Assembly (NCBI RefSeq): GCF_003385895.1
Contig: NZ_QRDQ01000009.1
Span: forward strand, 838,088 to 902,087
DNA length: 64,000 bases
Direction: 5' to 3'
From: Flavobacterium cutihirudinis
Lineage (GTDB): Bacteria > Bacteroidota > Bacteroidia > Flavobacteriales > Flavobacteriaceae
The notes below the pieces were generated by a model that saw nothing but the letters and a program-made list of their open reading frames with translations, had not been told where the DNA came from and searched no databases. The position numbers and the translations under genes were made by a program. Every line of letters begins with the position of its first letter. Within the stretch, counting starts at the first letter, position 1. Of this stretch, positions 1 through 7,971 are shown piece by piece.

Positions 1-939
1 GCTTTTGAGCAGGTTTATATGCCTTCACTAATTTCTGTGATTTCTAAATTGAAAGAATTAAGTGTTGAATGGAAAGACATTCCAATGTTGGCACGTACGC
101 ACGGACAACCGGCTTCTCCTACTCGTTTAGGAAAAGAGATTTTGGTTTTTGTTGAGCGTTTAGAAGAGCAAATGCGTTTGTTATTTAACGTTCCTTTTGC
201 AGCTAAATTTGGTGGTGCAACTGGAAATTTCAATGCGCATCATGTAGCTTATCCACAAATTGACTGGAAGCAATTCGGAACTAAATTTGTTGAAACTGGT
301 TTAGGTTTACAACATTCATTTCCAACAACACAAATTGAGCATTACGATCATTTTGCTGCCTTTTTTGATGGTTTAAAAAGAATCAACAATATCATTATCG
401 ATTTAGATCGTGATATTTGGACGTATGTTTCAATGGATTATTTTAAACAAAAAATCAAAGCTGGAGAAATTGGATCTTCTGCAATGCCACATAAAGTAAA
501 CCCTATCGATTTTGAAAATTCTGAAGGAAACCTAGGAATTGCAAATGCTATTTTTGAGCATTTAGCTGCTAAATTGCCAATTTCAAGATTACAACGTGAT
601 TTAACTGACAGTACTGTTTTAAGAAATGTTGGTGTTCCGGTTGGACACACTATCATTGCTTTTGAAGCTACTTTAAAAGGTTTGAACAAATTACTTTTAA
701 ACGAAAGTAAATTTGCTGAAGATTTAGAGAAAAACTGGGCAGTTGTTGCTGAGGCTATTCAGACAATTTTGCGTCGTGAAGCCTATCCAAATCCTTATGA
801 AGCTTTGAAAGGTTTGACAAGAACAAATGAAGCAATCGACAAAAATGCTATTCATAATTTTATTGCAACTTTAGAAGTTTCTGATGCTGTTAGAGCAGAA
901 TTAATGCAGATAACTCCAAGCAATTACACAGGTATTTAA
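1..939 (+). CDS. purB: Adenylosuccinate lyase, C-terminal part (5' end outside window)
   Basis: The reading frame is open from base 1 (A-F-E-Q-V-Y before the first in-window Met at 19), so this is the 3' part of a longer gene. The enzyme makes AMP from adenylosuccinate and also acts on SAICAR in purine synthesis. Visible family signatures are the THGQPASPT stretch with a catalytic His, TQIEHYDH, and the flexible catalytic loop GSSAMPHKVNPIDFENSEGN encoded from about 472, with the mobile catalytic serine. About 306 residues are present of roughly 450. A rho-independent terminator follows at once. The call is secure; only the N-terminus is missing. Confidence 0.95.
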   Translation, partial: AFEQVYMPSLISVISKLKELSVEWKDIPMLARTHGQPASPTRLGKEILVFVERLEEQMRLLFNVPFAAKFGGATGNFNAHHVAYPQIDWKQFGTKFVETGLGLQHSFPTTQIEHYDHFAAFFDGLKRINNIIIDLDRDIWTYVSMDYFKQKIKAGEIGSSAMPHKVNPIDFENSEGNLGIANAIFEHLAAKLPISRLQRDLTDSTVLRNVGVPVGHTIIAFEATLKGLNKLLLNESKFAEDLEKNWAVVAEAIQTILRREAYPNPYEALKGLTRTNEAIDKNAIHNFIATLEVSDAVRAELMQITPSNYTGI

Positions 940-961
940 AGAAAATCTAAAATATTTTCCC

Positions 962-997
962 AAAAAAAGCTATCTTTATCGAGATAGCTTTTTTTTA
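962..997 (+). terminator. Rho-independent terminator of purB
   Basis: AGCTATCT (968-975) pairs with AGATAGCT (982-989) around a 6-nt loop and is followed by a run of T. It lies 23 bases after the purB stop. Confidence 0.85.
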
Positions 998-1010
998 TTT
1001 AACCCGGAGT

Positions 1011-1159
1011 TATTAGCCCAGATTGAAATGAAAAGCCTTTTGTGAAAAAAGCCATATTTTTTTGCAATTACAGAGCGACCGGAGGAAGCTCCTGGAATTG
1101 CTTAAAAAATAGGCATTTTTGAACAAAAGCTTGAAATGGAAAGCTGGATCAGCTCCTGA
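1011..1159 (-). repeat. Long palindromic repeat element, copy A
   Basis: Read on the minus strand it begins CAGGAGCTGATCCAGCTTTC and ends TTTTCATTTCAATCTGGGCT. The two halves pair imperfectly (CTTTTG...CAAAAG, CAATT...AATTG) around a G/C-rich middle. Outer motifs match the elements at 13482-13628, 48752-48848 and, more loosely, 63445-63553. It fills most of the gap between purB and the antiporter. No coding function is seen. Confidence 0.7.
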
Positions 1160-1179
1160 AACTAAAATACCACTTCTAT

Positions 1180-3414
1180 ATGATTGCCTTAAACGCCGCT
1201 GCCGAAACTACCCACCACTTACAACCTTTAATCAGCGACTTGGGACTAATCCTGATGACCGCCGGAATTGCCGTGCTTATATTTAAAAAAATGAAGCAAC
1301 CGTTGGTTTTGGGATATCTGATTGCAGGATTTTTGGCCGGAAACCACTTTGATTTTTTCCCTTCGATTACAGATATGAAAAGTGTCGAAGTATGGGCAGA
1401 AATTGGTGTTATCTTTTTACTGTTTAGTTTAGGGCTCGAGTTCAGTTTTAAAAAACTGATGAAAGTTGGAGGTACTTCCTCCATTACCGCCATAACCCAG
1501 ATTATGTTCATGACCTTGATTGGTTATATGGTTGGCCAATGGATGGGATGGGGAAAAATGGATAGTATTTTTCTTGGTGCAACACTCTCTATTTCTTCGA
1601 CAACTATTATTATTCGTGCGTTTGATGAGTTGGGAGTTAAAGGAAAAAAGTTCGTTGGAATAGTATTTGGCGCCTTAATTGTCGAAGATATTGTCGCTAT
1701 TTTAATGCTTGTTTTACTTTCCACAATTGCGGTAAGCGATCAGGTTTCCGGGGCTGCTTTATTGCAATCAGTTCTAAAATTGGTTTTCTTTTTAATCATC
1801 TGGTTTTTAGGTGGAATCTTCATTATTCCGACGATTTTGAAAAAAGCAAAACATTTATTAAGTGACGAAATGCTGCTTATTATTTCGCTTGCATTATGTT
1901 TAATGATGGTTATGTTTGCTGCCAATGTTGGTTTTTCTCCTGCGTTAGGTGCTTTTATAATGGGTTCTATTATTGCTGAAACTACTCAGGCAGAAAAAAT
2001 AGAACATTTAATTCAGCCTGTAAAAGATTTATTTGGAGCTGTTTTCTTTGTCTCAGTCGGAATGTTAATTAACCCTGTAACTTTAGTTGATTTTGCACTT
2101 CCGGTTTTGATTATCACTTTAGTAACTGTTTTCGGAAAAGCATTCAGTTCTGCATTTGGCGCTTTATTATCAGGTCAGCCTTTAAAACAATCTGTACAAA
2201 CCGGAATGAGTTTAGCACAAATTGGGGAGTTTTCTTTTATCATAGCCACACTCGGAATGACATTGAAGGTTACCAGCGACTTTTTGTATCCTATAATAGT
2301 AGCCGTTTCGGCAGTTACTACATTTACTACTCCGTTTTTAATTAAATATTCAGAATCATTTGCATTGTTCTTAGAATCGAAAATGCCTAAAAAATGGGTT
2401 AAAAATATCAACCGCTACAGTGTGAACGCACAAGCCATTAAATCGGTAAGTACTTGGCAAATTGTATTACGTGCTTCGGTAACGCAAATTATTCTCCATA
2501 CTATAATCATCACAGCGATTATTTTATTGTCTTCCAAATTTGTTGCGCCTTTAGTAGCTGATACAAGATTTGGGAACACACTTGCTGCATTAATTACATT
2601 GGTTGTAATTGCTCCGTTTTTATGGGCGCTCTCATTAAGAAGAGTGAAAGTTGAAGAAGTTGAAATTTTATGGGAAGAGCGAAAATACCGTGGAGCGTTA
2701 CTAATGCTGATTTTAATCAGAATGAGTCTTGGTCTGTTTTTTGTCGGCTTTTTATTGAATATTTTCTTCTCGCCTTTAGTCGCTTTTGTTGCGCTGATAA
2801 TTGCTATTGGAGCGTATCAAATTTTCCCTAAAAAATTAAACGAACAATATCATAAAATAGAAAATCACTTTCTGAAAAACCTCAACGATCGTGAAAATAA
2901 AAAAATCGACAGACGTTATGCGAATTTAATGCCTTGGGACGGTCACATGTCATTTTTTGAAATTAAAAAAGAATCTAATCTTGTTGGGCAAACTTTACAG
3001 GAACTTAAAATCCGTGAGCAATTAGGTATTAATATCGCTTACATTAAACGTGGCGAAGTTACAATTCCGATACCGACCAAAACGGAACGTTTATTTCCAG
3101 GCGATGAAATTTGCGTAATTGGAACCGATGCACAAATTGCAGAATTCACGAAATTCCTAACTCAAAATGAAATTGAACCACCTTCAAAAGTAGAAGAAAC
3201 CGATATTGTTTTACGTCAACTTGAAGTCTCGCAAGATGAATTCATTAAAAAAACCATTGGACAGTTTAGAGCCAAAACAGACGGAATGGTAGTAGGAATC
3301 GAACGAAACGGAAACCGTATCTTAAATCCTGAATCGAGTTTAATATTAGAAAAAGATGACATTCTATGGGTTGTAGGAGATAAGAAAAGAATGACGGCTT
3401 TGTTGGCTAGATAA
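1180..3414 (+). CDS. CPA2-family monovalent cation:proton antiporter (KefB/YbaL-like)
   Basis: A 744-residue integral membrane protein. Residues about 15-385 form the hydrophobic Na+/H+ exchanger domain, with typical stretches such as the ALGAFIMGSIIAET region and GMSLAQIGEFSFI. Further membrane segments lie around 430-545. The soluble tail carries two consecutive TrkA-C (RCK-C) type domains, roughly 595-660 and 675-744. The Rossmann RCK-N (KTN) domain seen in KefB/KefC is not evident, so gating probably uses RCK-C ligands only. The ion (K+ or Na+) cannot be read from sequence. The gene stands alone and converges on a peroxiredoxin gene. Confidence 0.85.
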   Translation: MIALNAAAETTHHLQPLISDLGLILMTAGIAVLIFKKMKQPLVLGYLIAGFLAGNHFDFFPSITDMKSVEVWAEIGVIFLLFSLGLEFSFKKLMKVGGTSSITAITQIMFMTLIGYMVGQWMGWGKMDSIFLGATLSISSTTIIIRAFDELGVKGKKFVGIVFGALIVEDIVAILMLVLLSTIAVSDQVSGAALLQSVLKLVFFLIIWFLGGIFIIPTILKKAKHLLSDEMLLIISLALCLMMVMFAANVGFSPALGAFIMGSIIAETTQAEKIEHLIQPVKDLFGAVFFVSVGMLINPVTLVDFALPVLIITLVTVFGKAFSSAFGALLSGQPLKQSVQTGMSLAQIGEFSFIIATLGMTLKVTSDFLYPIIVAVSAVTTFTTPFLIKYSESFALFLESKMPKKWVKNINRYSVNAQAIKSVSTWQIVLRASVTQIILHTIIITAIILLSSKFVAPLVADTRFGNTLAALITLVVIAPFLWALSLRRVKVEEVEILWEERKYRGALLMLILIRMSLGLFFVGFLLNIFFSPLVAFVALIIAIGAYQIFPKKLNEQYHKIENHFLKNLNDRENKKIDRRYANLMPWDGHMSFFEIKKESNLVGQTLQELKIREQLGINIAYIKRGEVTIPIPTKTERLFPGDEICVIGTDAQIAEFTKFLTQNEIEPPSKVEETDIVLRQLEVSQDEFIKKTIGQFRAKTDGMVVGIERNGNRILNPESSLILEKDDILWVVGDKKRMTALLAR

Positions 3415-3415
3415 G

Positions 3416-3584
3416 TTTTTTTTAGGTTCAAAGTGACAGAGTTACAAAGGCTCAAAGGTTATGAATAAAAAAGCGCTAAGGTTTCAAAAATGAAAATCTT
3501 AGCGCTTTTTTTACAAATAAAATAATATCCTCTTAGGAAAATCTTTGCAACTTTGTAACTCTGTCACTTTGAACCTAAAAAAAA
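3416..3584. repeat. Perfect 34-bp inverted repeat filling the gap between two convergent genes
   Basis: The arms 3416-3449 and 3551-3584 are exact reverse complements and are made of CAAAGT/GTTACA-type words. The left arm begins one base after the antiporter stop codon and the right arm ends at the base before the peroxiredoxin stop codon. An inner terminator hairpin sits in the middle. Confidence 0.9.
3467..3512. terminator. Bidirectional terminator between convergent genes
   Basis: AAAAAAGCGCTAAG (3467-3480) pairs with CTTAGCGCTTTTTT (from 3498). With A on one side and T on the other it can stop transcription from both directions. Confidence 0.8.
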
Positions 3585-4223
3585 CTATTTATTCGGCTGC
3601 GGTGTCAAACGCAAGTACGGTTTTATTGGAGTATGCCCTTTTGGGAATTTTGCAGGAATATCGCTGTCGGGAATAGCTGGAGCAATTACAACATCTTCTC
3701 CATCTTTCCAGTTTGCCGGAGTTGCAACACTATAATTTGCAGTTAATTGCAAACTGTCAATTACACGAAGTAATTCGTCAAAATTTCTTCCTGTTGAAGC
3801 CGGATATGTTAGCGTAAGTTTAATTTTTTTATCGGCACCAATTACAAAAACAGAACGCACGGTAAATTTATCACTTGCATTTGGATGAAGCATATCATAT
3901 AAAGTCGCAACTTTTTTGTCTTCATCAGCAATAATCGGAAAATTAACTTCTGTATTTTGAGTTTCGTTAATATCTTTAATCCATTCTTTGTGAGACTCTA
4001 ATCCATCTACACTCAAAGCAATAACCTTTGTATTTCTTTTATTGAATTCCGGAACATAATTCGCTACTGTTCCCAATTCAGTTGTACAAACCGGCGTGAA
4101 ATCAGCTGGATGCGAAAACAAAACTCCCCATGAATCACCTAAATATTCGTGAAAATTGATTGGTCCTTGTGTGGTTTCTGCATGAAAATCCGGAGCTATA
4201 TCGCCTAATCTTAATGTTGACAT
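3585..4223 (-). CDS. 1-Cys peroxiredoxin (Prx6 family)
   Basis: A 212-residue cytosolic thiol peroxidase that reduces H2O2 and organic peroxides. The active-site motif is HPADFTPVCTTE with the peroxidatic Cys at residue 46. It is the only cysteine in the protein, so there is no resolving Cys and an external thiol must regenerate it. The long C-terminal domain (about 165-212, including PKGHTPIKPYLR) is typical of Prx6 rather than short AhpC/Tpx proteins. It is a single gene, convergent with the antiporter. Confidence 0.92.
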   Translation of the reverse strand: MSTLRLGDIAPDFHAETTQGPINFHEYLGDSWGVLFSHPADFTPVCTTELGTVANYVPEFNKRNTKVIALSVDGLESHKEWIKDINETQNTEVNFPIIADEDKKVATLYDMLHPNASDKFTVRSVFVIGADKKIKLTLTYPASTGRNFDELLRVIDSLQLTANYSVATPANWKDGEDVVIAPAIPDSDIPAKFPKGHTPIKPYLRLTPQPNK

Positions 4224-4334
4224 AATTTTACTTTTTTAGTTCATCTAAAATTAAGTAAAAAATGCATAGAGAAAACACCCAAACTCTTAAAAAAAGTTAA
4301 AATTCTACATTCTCTATCTAATTAGTATTTTAAA

Positions 4335-5246
4335 TCAAATAAAACCGACTATAAAATACCAAATAGCAATGGTTATAAAGGAAATAGGAATTCCAAAACC
4401 AATCATCATGCTGCTTAATTTTGGCTTTAAGCCATACGTTGAAGCCAAAATTGCACCCGTAATCATGGGTGCCATAGCGATTTCTATAATTGTAATTTTT
4501 ATAGCTTCGGAATGTTGATTGAAAACAAAAACATATAGAATAAAAATAACCAACGGCGTTACAATAAGTCGGAAGAAAAGCCCAAGTCGTAAAAATTTCC
4601 AATGTTTACTGTTTCGGTCAAAACTCAGTTGCAAGCCAACTGAAAATAAAGCCAATGGCGTAACAAGACTTCCCACTTTCAACAACACTGACTGAATGTT
4701 TAAATCTAAATTATAATCAAAAACATTCATTAGGCAAGCGGCCACAAATGTCAGGAAAGGCGGAAAGAAGAGTATCTTTTTTGAAATACTTTTAAAATCA
4801 GGATTTCCATTAGAATAAAATGCGGCAACAAAAACGCCCAAAGTCGAAACCACTACAAAAGTTCCCGGCTGATCTACTAATACGGCAGTTTCTAATCCTT
4901 TTTTGCCAAATAACGCTTCAATAATGGGATATCCAAGAAAAGAAGAATTACTTAATCCGGCTGTTAAAATCAGACAACCAATCAGTTTATTTGACCAACC
5001 TAATCGCCTTCCCAAGAAATGAAAAAATACAAAAGCCAGAAAAAAGCTAATCCAGCCTGCTCCTATTGGAAACAGTAATTCATTGCTCCATTTTATTTTC
5101 GGAATGTGATACAAAGTAATCGCAGGAAGGCATATATAAATAACAATTTTATTGATTGTTTTATAAATATGAGTTGGAAATCGCTTTACATTCTGCAAAA
5201 GCAAACCCAAAAACAAAAAGAAGAATATTATAATAAAGTTGTTCAT
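4335..5246 (-). CDS. AEC-family transporter (auxin efflux carrier-like permease)
   Basis: A 303-residue, strongly hydrophobic protein with about ten membrane helices and the AEC pattern, including an N-terminal FLFLGLLLQNVKRFP helix and a conserved proline helix near KVGSLVTPLALFSVGLQL. Bacterial members move organic acids or other metabolites across the inner membrane, but the substrate cannot be predicted here. It is divergent from the Rrf2-type regulator at 5364, with about 117 bp between the starts, so the regulator might also affect it. Confidence 0.82.
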   Translation of the reverse strand: MNNFIIIFFFLFLGLLLQNVKRFPTHIYKTINKIVIYICLPAITLYHIPKIKWSNELLFPIGAGWISFFLAFVFFHFLGRRLGWSNKLIGCLILTAGLSNSSFLGYPIIEALFGKKGLETAVLVDQPGTFVVVSTLGVFVAAFYSNGNPDFKSISKKILFFPPFLTFVAACLMNVFDYNLDLNIQSVLLKVGSLVTPLALFSVGLQLSFDRNSKHWKFLRLGLFFRLIVTPLVIFILYVFVFNQHSEAIKITIIEIAMAPMITGAILASTYGLKPKLSSMMIGFGIPISFITIAIWYFIVGFI

Positions 5247-5336
5247 ATCAAGGCTTCATGACAAAAGTAGACATTTAAACAATGTTGAAAGAAATTAATT
5301 TTTAGTTAAAATTACTTTTTATGTTATAAAACTTAC

Positions 5337-5344
5337 TACATTTG
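5337..5344 (+). promoter_or_regulatory. -7 promoter element (TACATTTG) of the Rrf2-type gene
   Basis: The sequence matches the Bacteroidota housekeeping -7 consensus TAnnTTTG and lies 19 bases before the ATG. No clear TTG -33 element was found. Confidence 0.55.
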
Positions 5345-5360
5345 TAACATATTTTATTAC
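5343..5360 (+). promoter_or_regulatory. Candidate operator 1 for the Rrf2-type regulator
   Basis: TGTAACATATTTTATTAC overlaps the end of the -7 element and stops 3 bases before the regulator's ATG. It matches 17 of 18 bases of a second site at 5793-5810 in front of the next gene. The placement fits autorepression; function is inferred. Confidence 0.5.
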
Positions 5361-5363
5361 AGT

Positions 5364-5771
5364 ATGATTTCAGGTAAATTTGCCATAACGATTCACATTC
5401 TTACTTTACTGAATAAATTCCCAAATGATTATTTGTCATCGGAATTTATTGCGGGAAGTATTAACCTCAACCCTGTTTTGGTTCGAAAAGAAATCGCAAA
5501 TTTAAAAGCACATCATATTGTAGAAAGTAAAGAAGGGAAAAATGGCGGAACAAAATTAGCGGTAGATTCGTCTAAACTGACCTTAAAAGAAATTTTCGAA
5601 ATGACTTTTGAAACCATTGGTTTGGGTTATGCTAAAAATCAACCCAATCCGGATTGTCCTGTTGGGAAAAAAATCAATCAGAATCTGGATGCTTTATACG
5701 CCGAAATGAATCAGAAAGTCAGCGCACAATTAGAAGGAATTTCGTTGGAAGATTTTTCAAATCAATTCTAA
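5364..5771 (+). CDS. Rrf2-family transcriptional regulator (YwnA-like)
   Basis: A 135-residue winged-helix protein. It has an Rrf2 N-terminal pattern (ISGKFAITIHILTLL), a recognition-helix region near residues 25-50 (LSSEFIAGSINLNPVLVRKE) and a C-terminal oligomerisation helix. Only one cysteine (in NPDCPVG) is present instead of the three Fe-S ligands of IscR, so it is probably a YwnA/CymR-like form. It lies directly upstream of a YwnB-like reductase, the same pairing as ywnA-ywnB in Bacillus. Near-identical 18-bp boxes precede both genes, suggesting joint control. Confidence 0.85.
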   Translation: MISGKFAITIHILTLLNKFPNDYLSSEFIAGSINLNPVLVRKEIANLKAHHIVESKEGKNGGTKLAVDSSKLTLKEIFEMTFETIGLGYAKNQPNPDCPVGKKINQNLDALYAEMNQKVSAQLEGISLEDFSNQF

Positions 5772-5792
5772 AAGTATTTTTTTACCCGAAAC

Positions 5793-5810
5793 TGTAACAT
5801 TTTTTATTAC
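5793..5810 (+). promoter_or_regulatory. Candidate operator 2 for the Rrf2-type regulator
   Basis: TGTAACATTTTTTATTAC lies 18 bases before the ATG of the downstream reductase and differs at one base from the site at 5343-5360. Confidence 0.5.
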
Positions 5811-5828
5811 TAAATAAATTTATATATT

Positions 5829-6470
5829 ATGAAAATCGCACTTATTGGAGCAACAGGGTTTGTTGGCTCAGCAATTTTAAACGAATTAGCAGACAGAAAA
5901 CACGAAATTACAGCAATAGCAAGAACTCCAAAAGATACTGCAAACGCAACTTGGGTTGCTGCTGATATTTTTAATGTTGATGCTTTGGCAGATATCTTAA
6001 AAGGACATGATGCAATTATCAATGCCTACAATCCGGGATGGACAAATCCTAATATCTATGACGACTTTTTAGCCGGTTCAAAAGCGATTCAGGAAGCTGC
6101 TAAAAAATCAGGAGTTAAGCGTTTTATCACTATTGGCGGGGCAGGAAGTTTGTTTGTCGCACCAGATTTACAAGCTGTGGATACTCCGGATTTTCCTAAA
6201 GAAATTTTCCCAGGAGCCAATGCAGCAAGACATTATTTGAATATCATTAAAGAAGAAAAAGATTTGGACTGGGCATTCTTCAGCCCTGCTTTTGAAATGC
6301 ACGCAGGAACAAAAACAGGAAGAACCGGTAAATATCGCTTAGGTTTAGAGAATCCTGTTTTTAACGATGAACAAAGAAGTATTTTATCTGTTGAAGATTT
6401 AGCGGTTGTAATTGCTGATGAAATCGAAACTCCAAAACATCATCAAGTTAGATTTACAGCTGGATATTAA
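5829..6470 (+). CDS. NAD(P)-binding oxidoreductase (YwnB-like atypical SDR)
   Basis: A 213-residue Rossmann-fold protein with the nucleotide-binding motif GATGFVG at residues 8-14 and the SDR(a) pattern IARTPKD, which favours NADP. It continues with GVKRFITIGGAGSL and a C-terminal SVEDLAVVIADEIE region typical of the NmrA/YwnB group. The catalytic Tyr-x-x-x-Lys of classical SDRs is not conserved in the usual form, so catalysis is uncertain. It follows the Rrf2-type gene by 57 bp, with a candidate operator in the gap. Confidence 0.85.
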   Translation: MKIALIGATGFVGSAILNELADRKHEITAIARTPKDTANATWVAADIFNVDALADILKGHDAIINAYNPGWTNPNIYDDFLAGSKAIQEAAKKSGVKRFITIGGAGSLFVAPDLQAVDTPDFPKEIFPGANAARHYLNIIKEEKDLDWAFFSPAFEMHAGTKTGRTGKYRLGLENPVFNDEQRSILSVEDLAVVIADEIETPKHHQVRFTAGY

Positions 6471-6514
6471 ATTTTAAGTTATTAAGATCCTAAGTTGCTA
6501 AGATTCTAAGTTTT

Positions 6515-6719
6515 TTTGCCGCGAATTACACTAATTTACACTAATTTTTTTTAAAAACAAGCCTTGTATGTCATCCTGAGCGGAGTCGAAGGACACGCTA
6601 GGAGCTCGACAAATATTGTCGATTTTGATTGTGGAGTTTCTATCGCGCCCTTCGACTCCGCTCAGGGTGATAAAAATGCAGTAAAAAAATTCGTGTAAAT
6701 TAATGTAATTTGTGGCAAA
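6515..6719. repeat. Three nested inverted repeats in one intergenic gap
   Basis: The outer arms 6515-6551 and 6683-6719 (words like CGAATTACACTAATTTACAC) pair imperfectly. Middle arms 568-592 and 649-671 (+6000) carry CCTGAGCGGAGTCGAAGG and its complement. The core TCGACAAATATTGTCGA (6606-6622) is a palindrome. A TAAGTTGCTAAGATTCTAAG word run precedes it at about 6489-6510. It occupies most of the 331-base gap between the YwnB-like gene and meaB; no gene is seen. Confidence 0.85.
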
Positions 6720-6801
6720 CTTAACAACACAGTTTCAAAGGAATATTTGTCTTTTGAAACTGTTTTTGTTTTCTGTACTTTTACATTACTAAAAAAATGT
6801 T

Positions 6802-7899
6802 TTGTCAAGTTTAAAGAAAGAATCGAGCAGCCTAACTGAAAAAGCTGGAATTTCATCTCCTGAAATCACCAATGTTTCAGCTATAAATGACATTAGAAAC
6901 AAACGCAGACAACAACCTGCTGCCAGCGAATTAATATCCGAAATTCTTTCGGGAAACAGAACTGCTTTAAGCCGGGCAATTACAATTATTGAAAGCACAA
7001 ATCCTGCACATACTACAAAAGCTGAAGAAATTATAAAAGGTTGTTTACCTCATGCTAATAAATCAATTCGAATAGGAATTACTGGAGTTCCCGGAGTTGG
7101 CAAAAGTACTTTTATTGAAGCCTTTGGAACTTATCTTACTCAAACAGGAAAAAAAGTGGCCGTTTTGGCAGTTGATCCAAGCAGTTCAATTTCGCATGGA
7201 AGTATTTTAGGCGACAAAACCCGAATGGAGGAATTGGTCAAAGATGAAAATGCTTTTATTCGACCGAGTGCTTCCGGAGAAAATTTAGGCGGCGTGGCAC
7301 GCAAAACAAGAGAAACCATTATTTTGTGCGAAGCTGCAGGTTTTGATACTATAATTATTGAAACCGTTGGTGTTGGACAAAGCGAAACCGCAGTTCACAG
7401 TATGGTTGATTTTTTTCTGTTATTAAAAATTTCCGGAGCAGGCGATGAACTCCAAGGCATTAAACGTGGTATTATGGAAATGGCGGACGCAATTGTAATC
7501 AACAAAGCCGATGGAGATAATATCAAAAAAGCAAATCAGGCTAAATTAGAGTTTAATAGAGCTTTACATTTATTTCCTCCCAAAAAATCAAACTGGCAAC
7601 CAAAAGTAACGACATGTAGTGCCATTACAAAAGATGGAATTTCAGAAATCTGGAATACTATTTCTGAGTACTTTGAAATGACAAAAGAAACTGGATTCTT
7701 TCAGGAGAAAAGACACGAACAAAATCAGTTTTGGATGATGGAAACCATCAACGAACAACTGAAATCAAACTTCTACAATCAACCGGAAATTATTTCGCTT
7801 TTAGAACAAAATAAAAAAGCAGTGCAAAATGATGAAATTTCACCGTTCGCAGCTGCTTCTGAGTTATTAAAATTATATTTTAATAAAGGGACAAAATAA
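6802..7899 (+). CDS. meaB: Methylmalonyl-CoA mutase-associated GTPase MeaB (ArgK family)
   Basis: A 365-residue G3E-family P-loop GTPase that protects and loads methylmalonyl-CoA mutase with its B12 cofactor. The Walker A motif GVPGVGKST is at residues 95-103, followed by AVDPSSSISHGSILGDKTRM, the IIETVGVGQSE switch and the guanine-specificity motif NKAD. The C-terminal dimerisation arm is present. The start is TTG: the nearby ATG at 6797 is out of frame and closes after five codons. Its client mutase (mutA-mutB) is in the same window about 42 kb away. Confidence 0.92.
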   Translation: MSSLKKESSSLTEKAGISSPEITNVSAINDIRNKRRQQPAASELISEILSGNRTALSRAITIIESTNPAHTTKAEEIIKGCLPHANKSIRIGITGVPGVGKSTFIEAFGTYLTQTGKKVAVLAVDPSSSISHGSILGDKTRMEELVKDENAFIRPSASGENLGGVARKTRETIILCEAAGFDTIIIETVGVGQSETAVHSMVDFFLLLKISGAGDELQGIKRGIMEMADAIVINKADGDNIKKANQAKLEFNRALHLFPPKKSNWQPKVTTCSAITKDGISEIWNTISEYFEMTKETGFFQEKRHEQNQFWMMETINEQLKSNFYNQPEIISLLEQNKKAVQNDEISPFAAASELLKLYFNKGTK

Positions 7900-7971
7900 C
7901 AAAGGTTCAAAGTGGCAAAGTTTTCTCTGCTTCTTTAAACCTTTGCTACTTTGTAACTCTGAACCTTTGTT
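7898..7971. repeat. Inverted repeat spanning two convergent stop codons
   Basis: AACAAAGGTTCAAAGTGGCAAAG at 7898-7920 pairs with 7941-7971, which has a 7-base insertion. The words are those of the repeat at 3416-3584. It overlaps the meaB stop (7897-7899) and the sulfatase-gene stop (7970-7972). Confidence 0.8.

Noticed and set aside
3416..3584. Insertion sequence or MITE with target duplication
   Set aside because: No flanking direct repeat of plausible length and no transposase; described only as an inverted repeat.
4330..4602. A 90-codon frame on the minus strand
   Set aside because: It overlaps the AEC transporter gene in another frame and is rich in Tyr, Asn and Phe as expected for frame shadows.
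5364..6470. Toxin-antitoxin pair
   Set aside because: The two proteins match an Rrf2-type regulator and an NAD(P)-binding reductase, not a toxin family.
6797..6814. ATG at 6797 as the meaB start
   Set aside because: It is in a different frame and ends at a stop codon after five codons; TTG at 6802 is the only in-frame start that keeps the N-terminal region.
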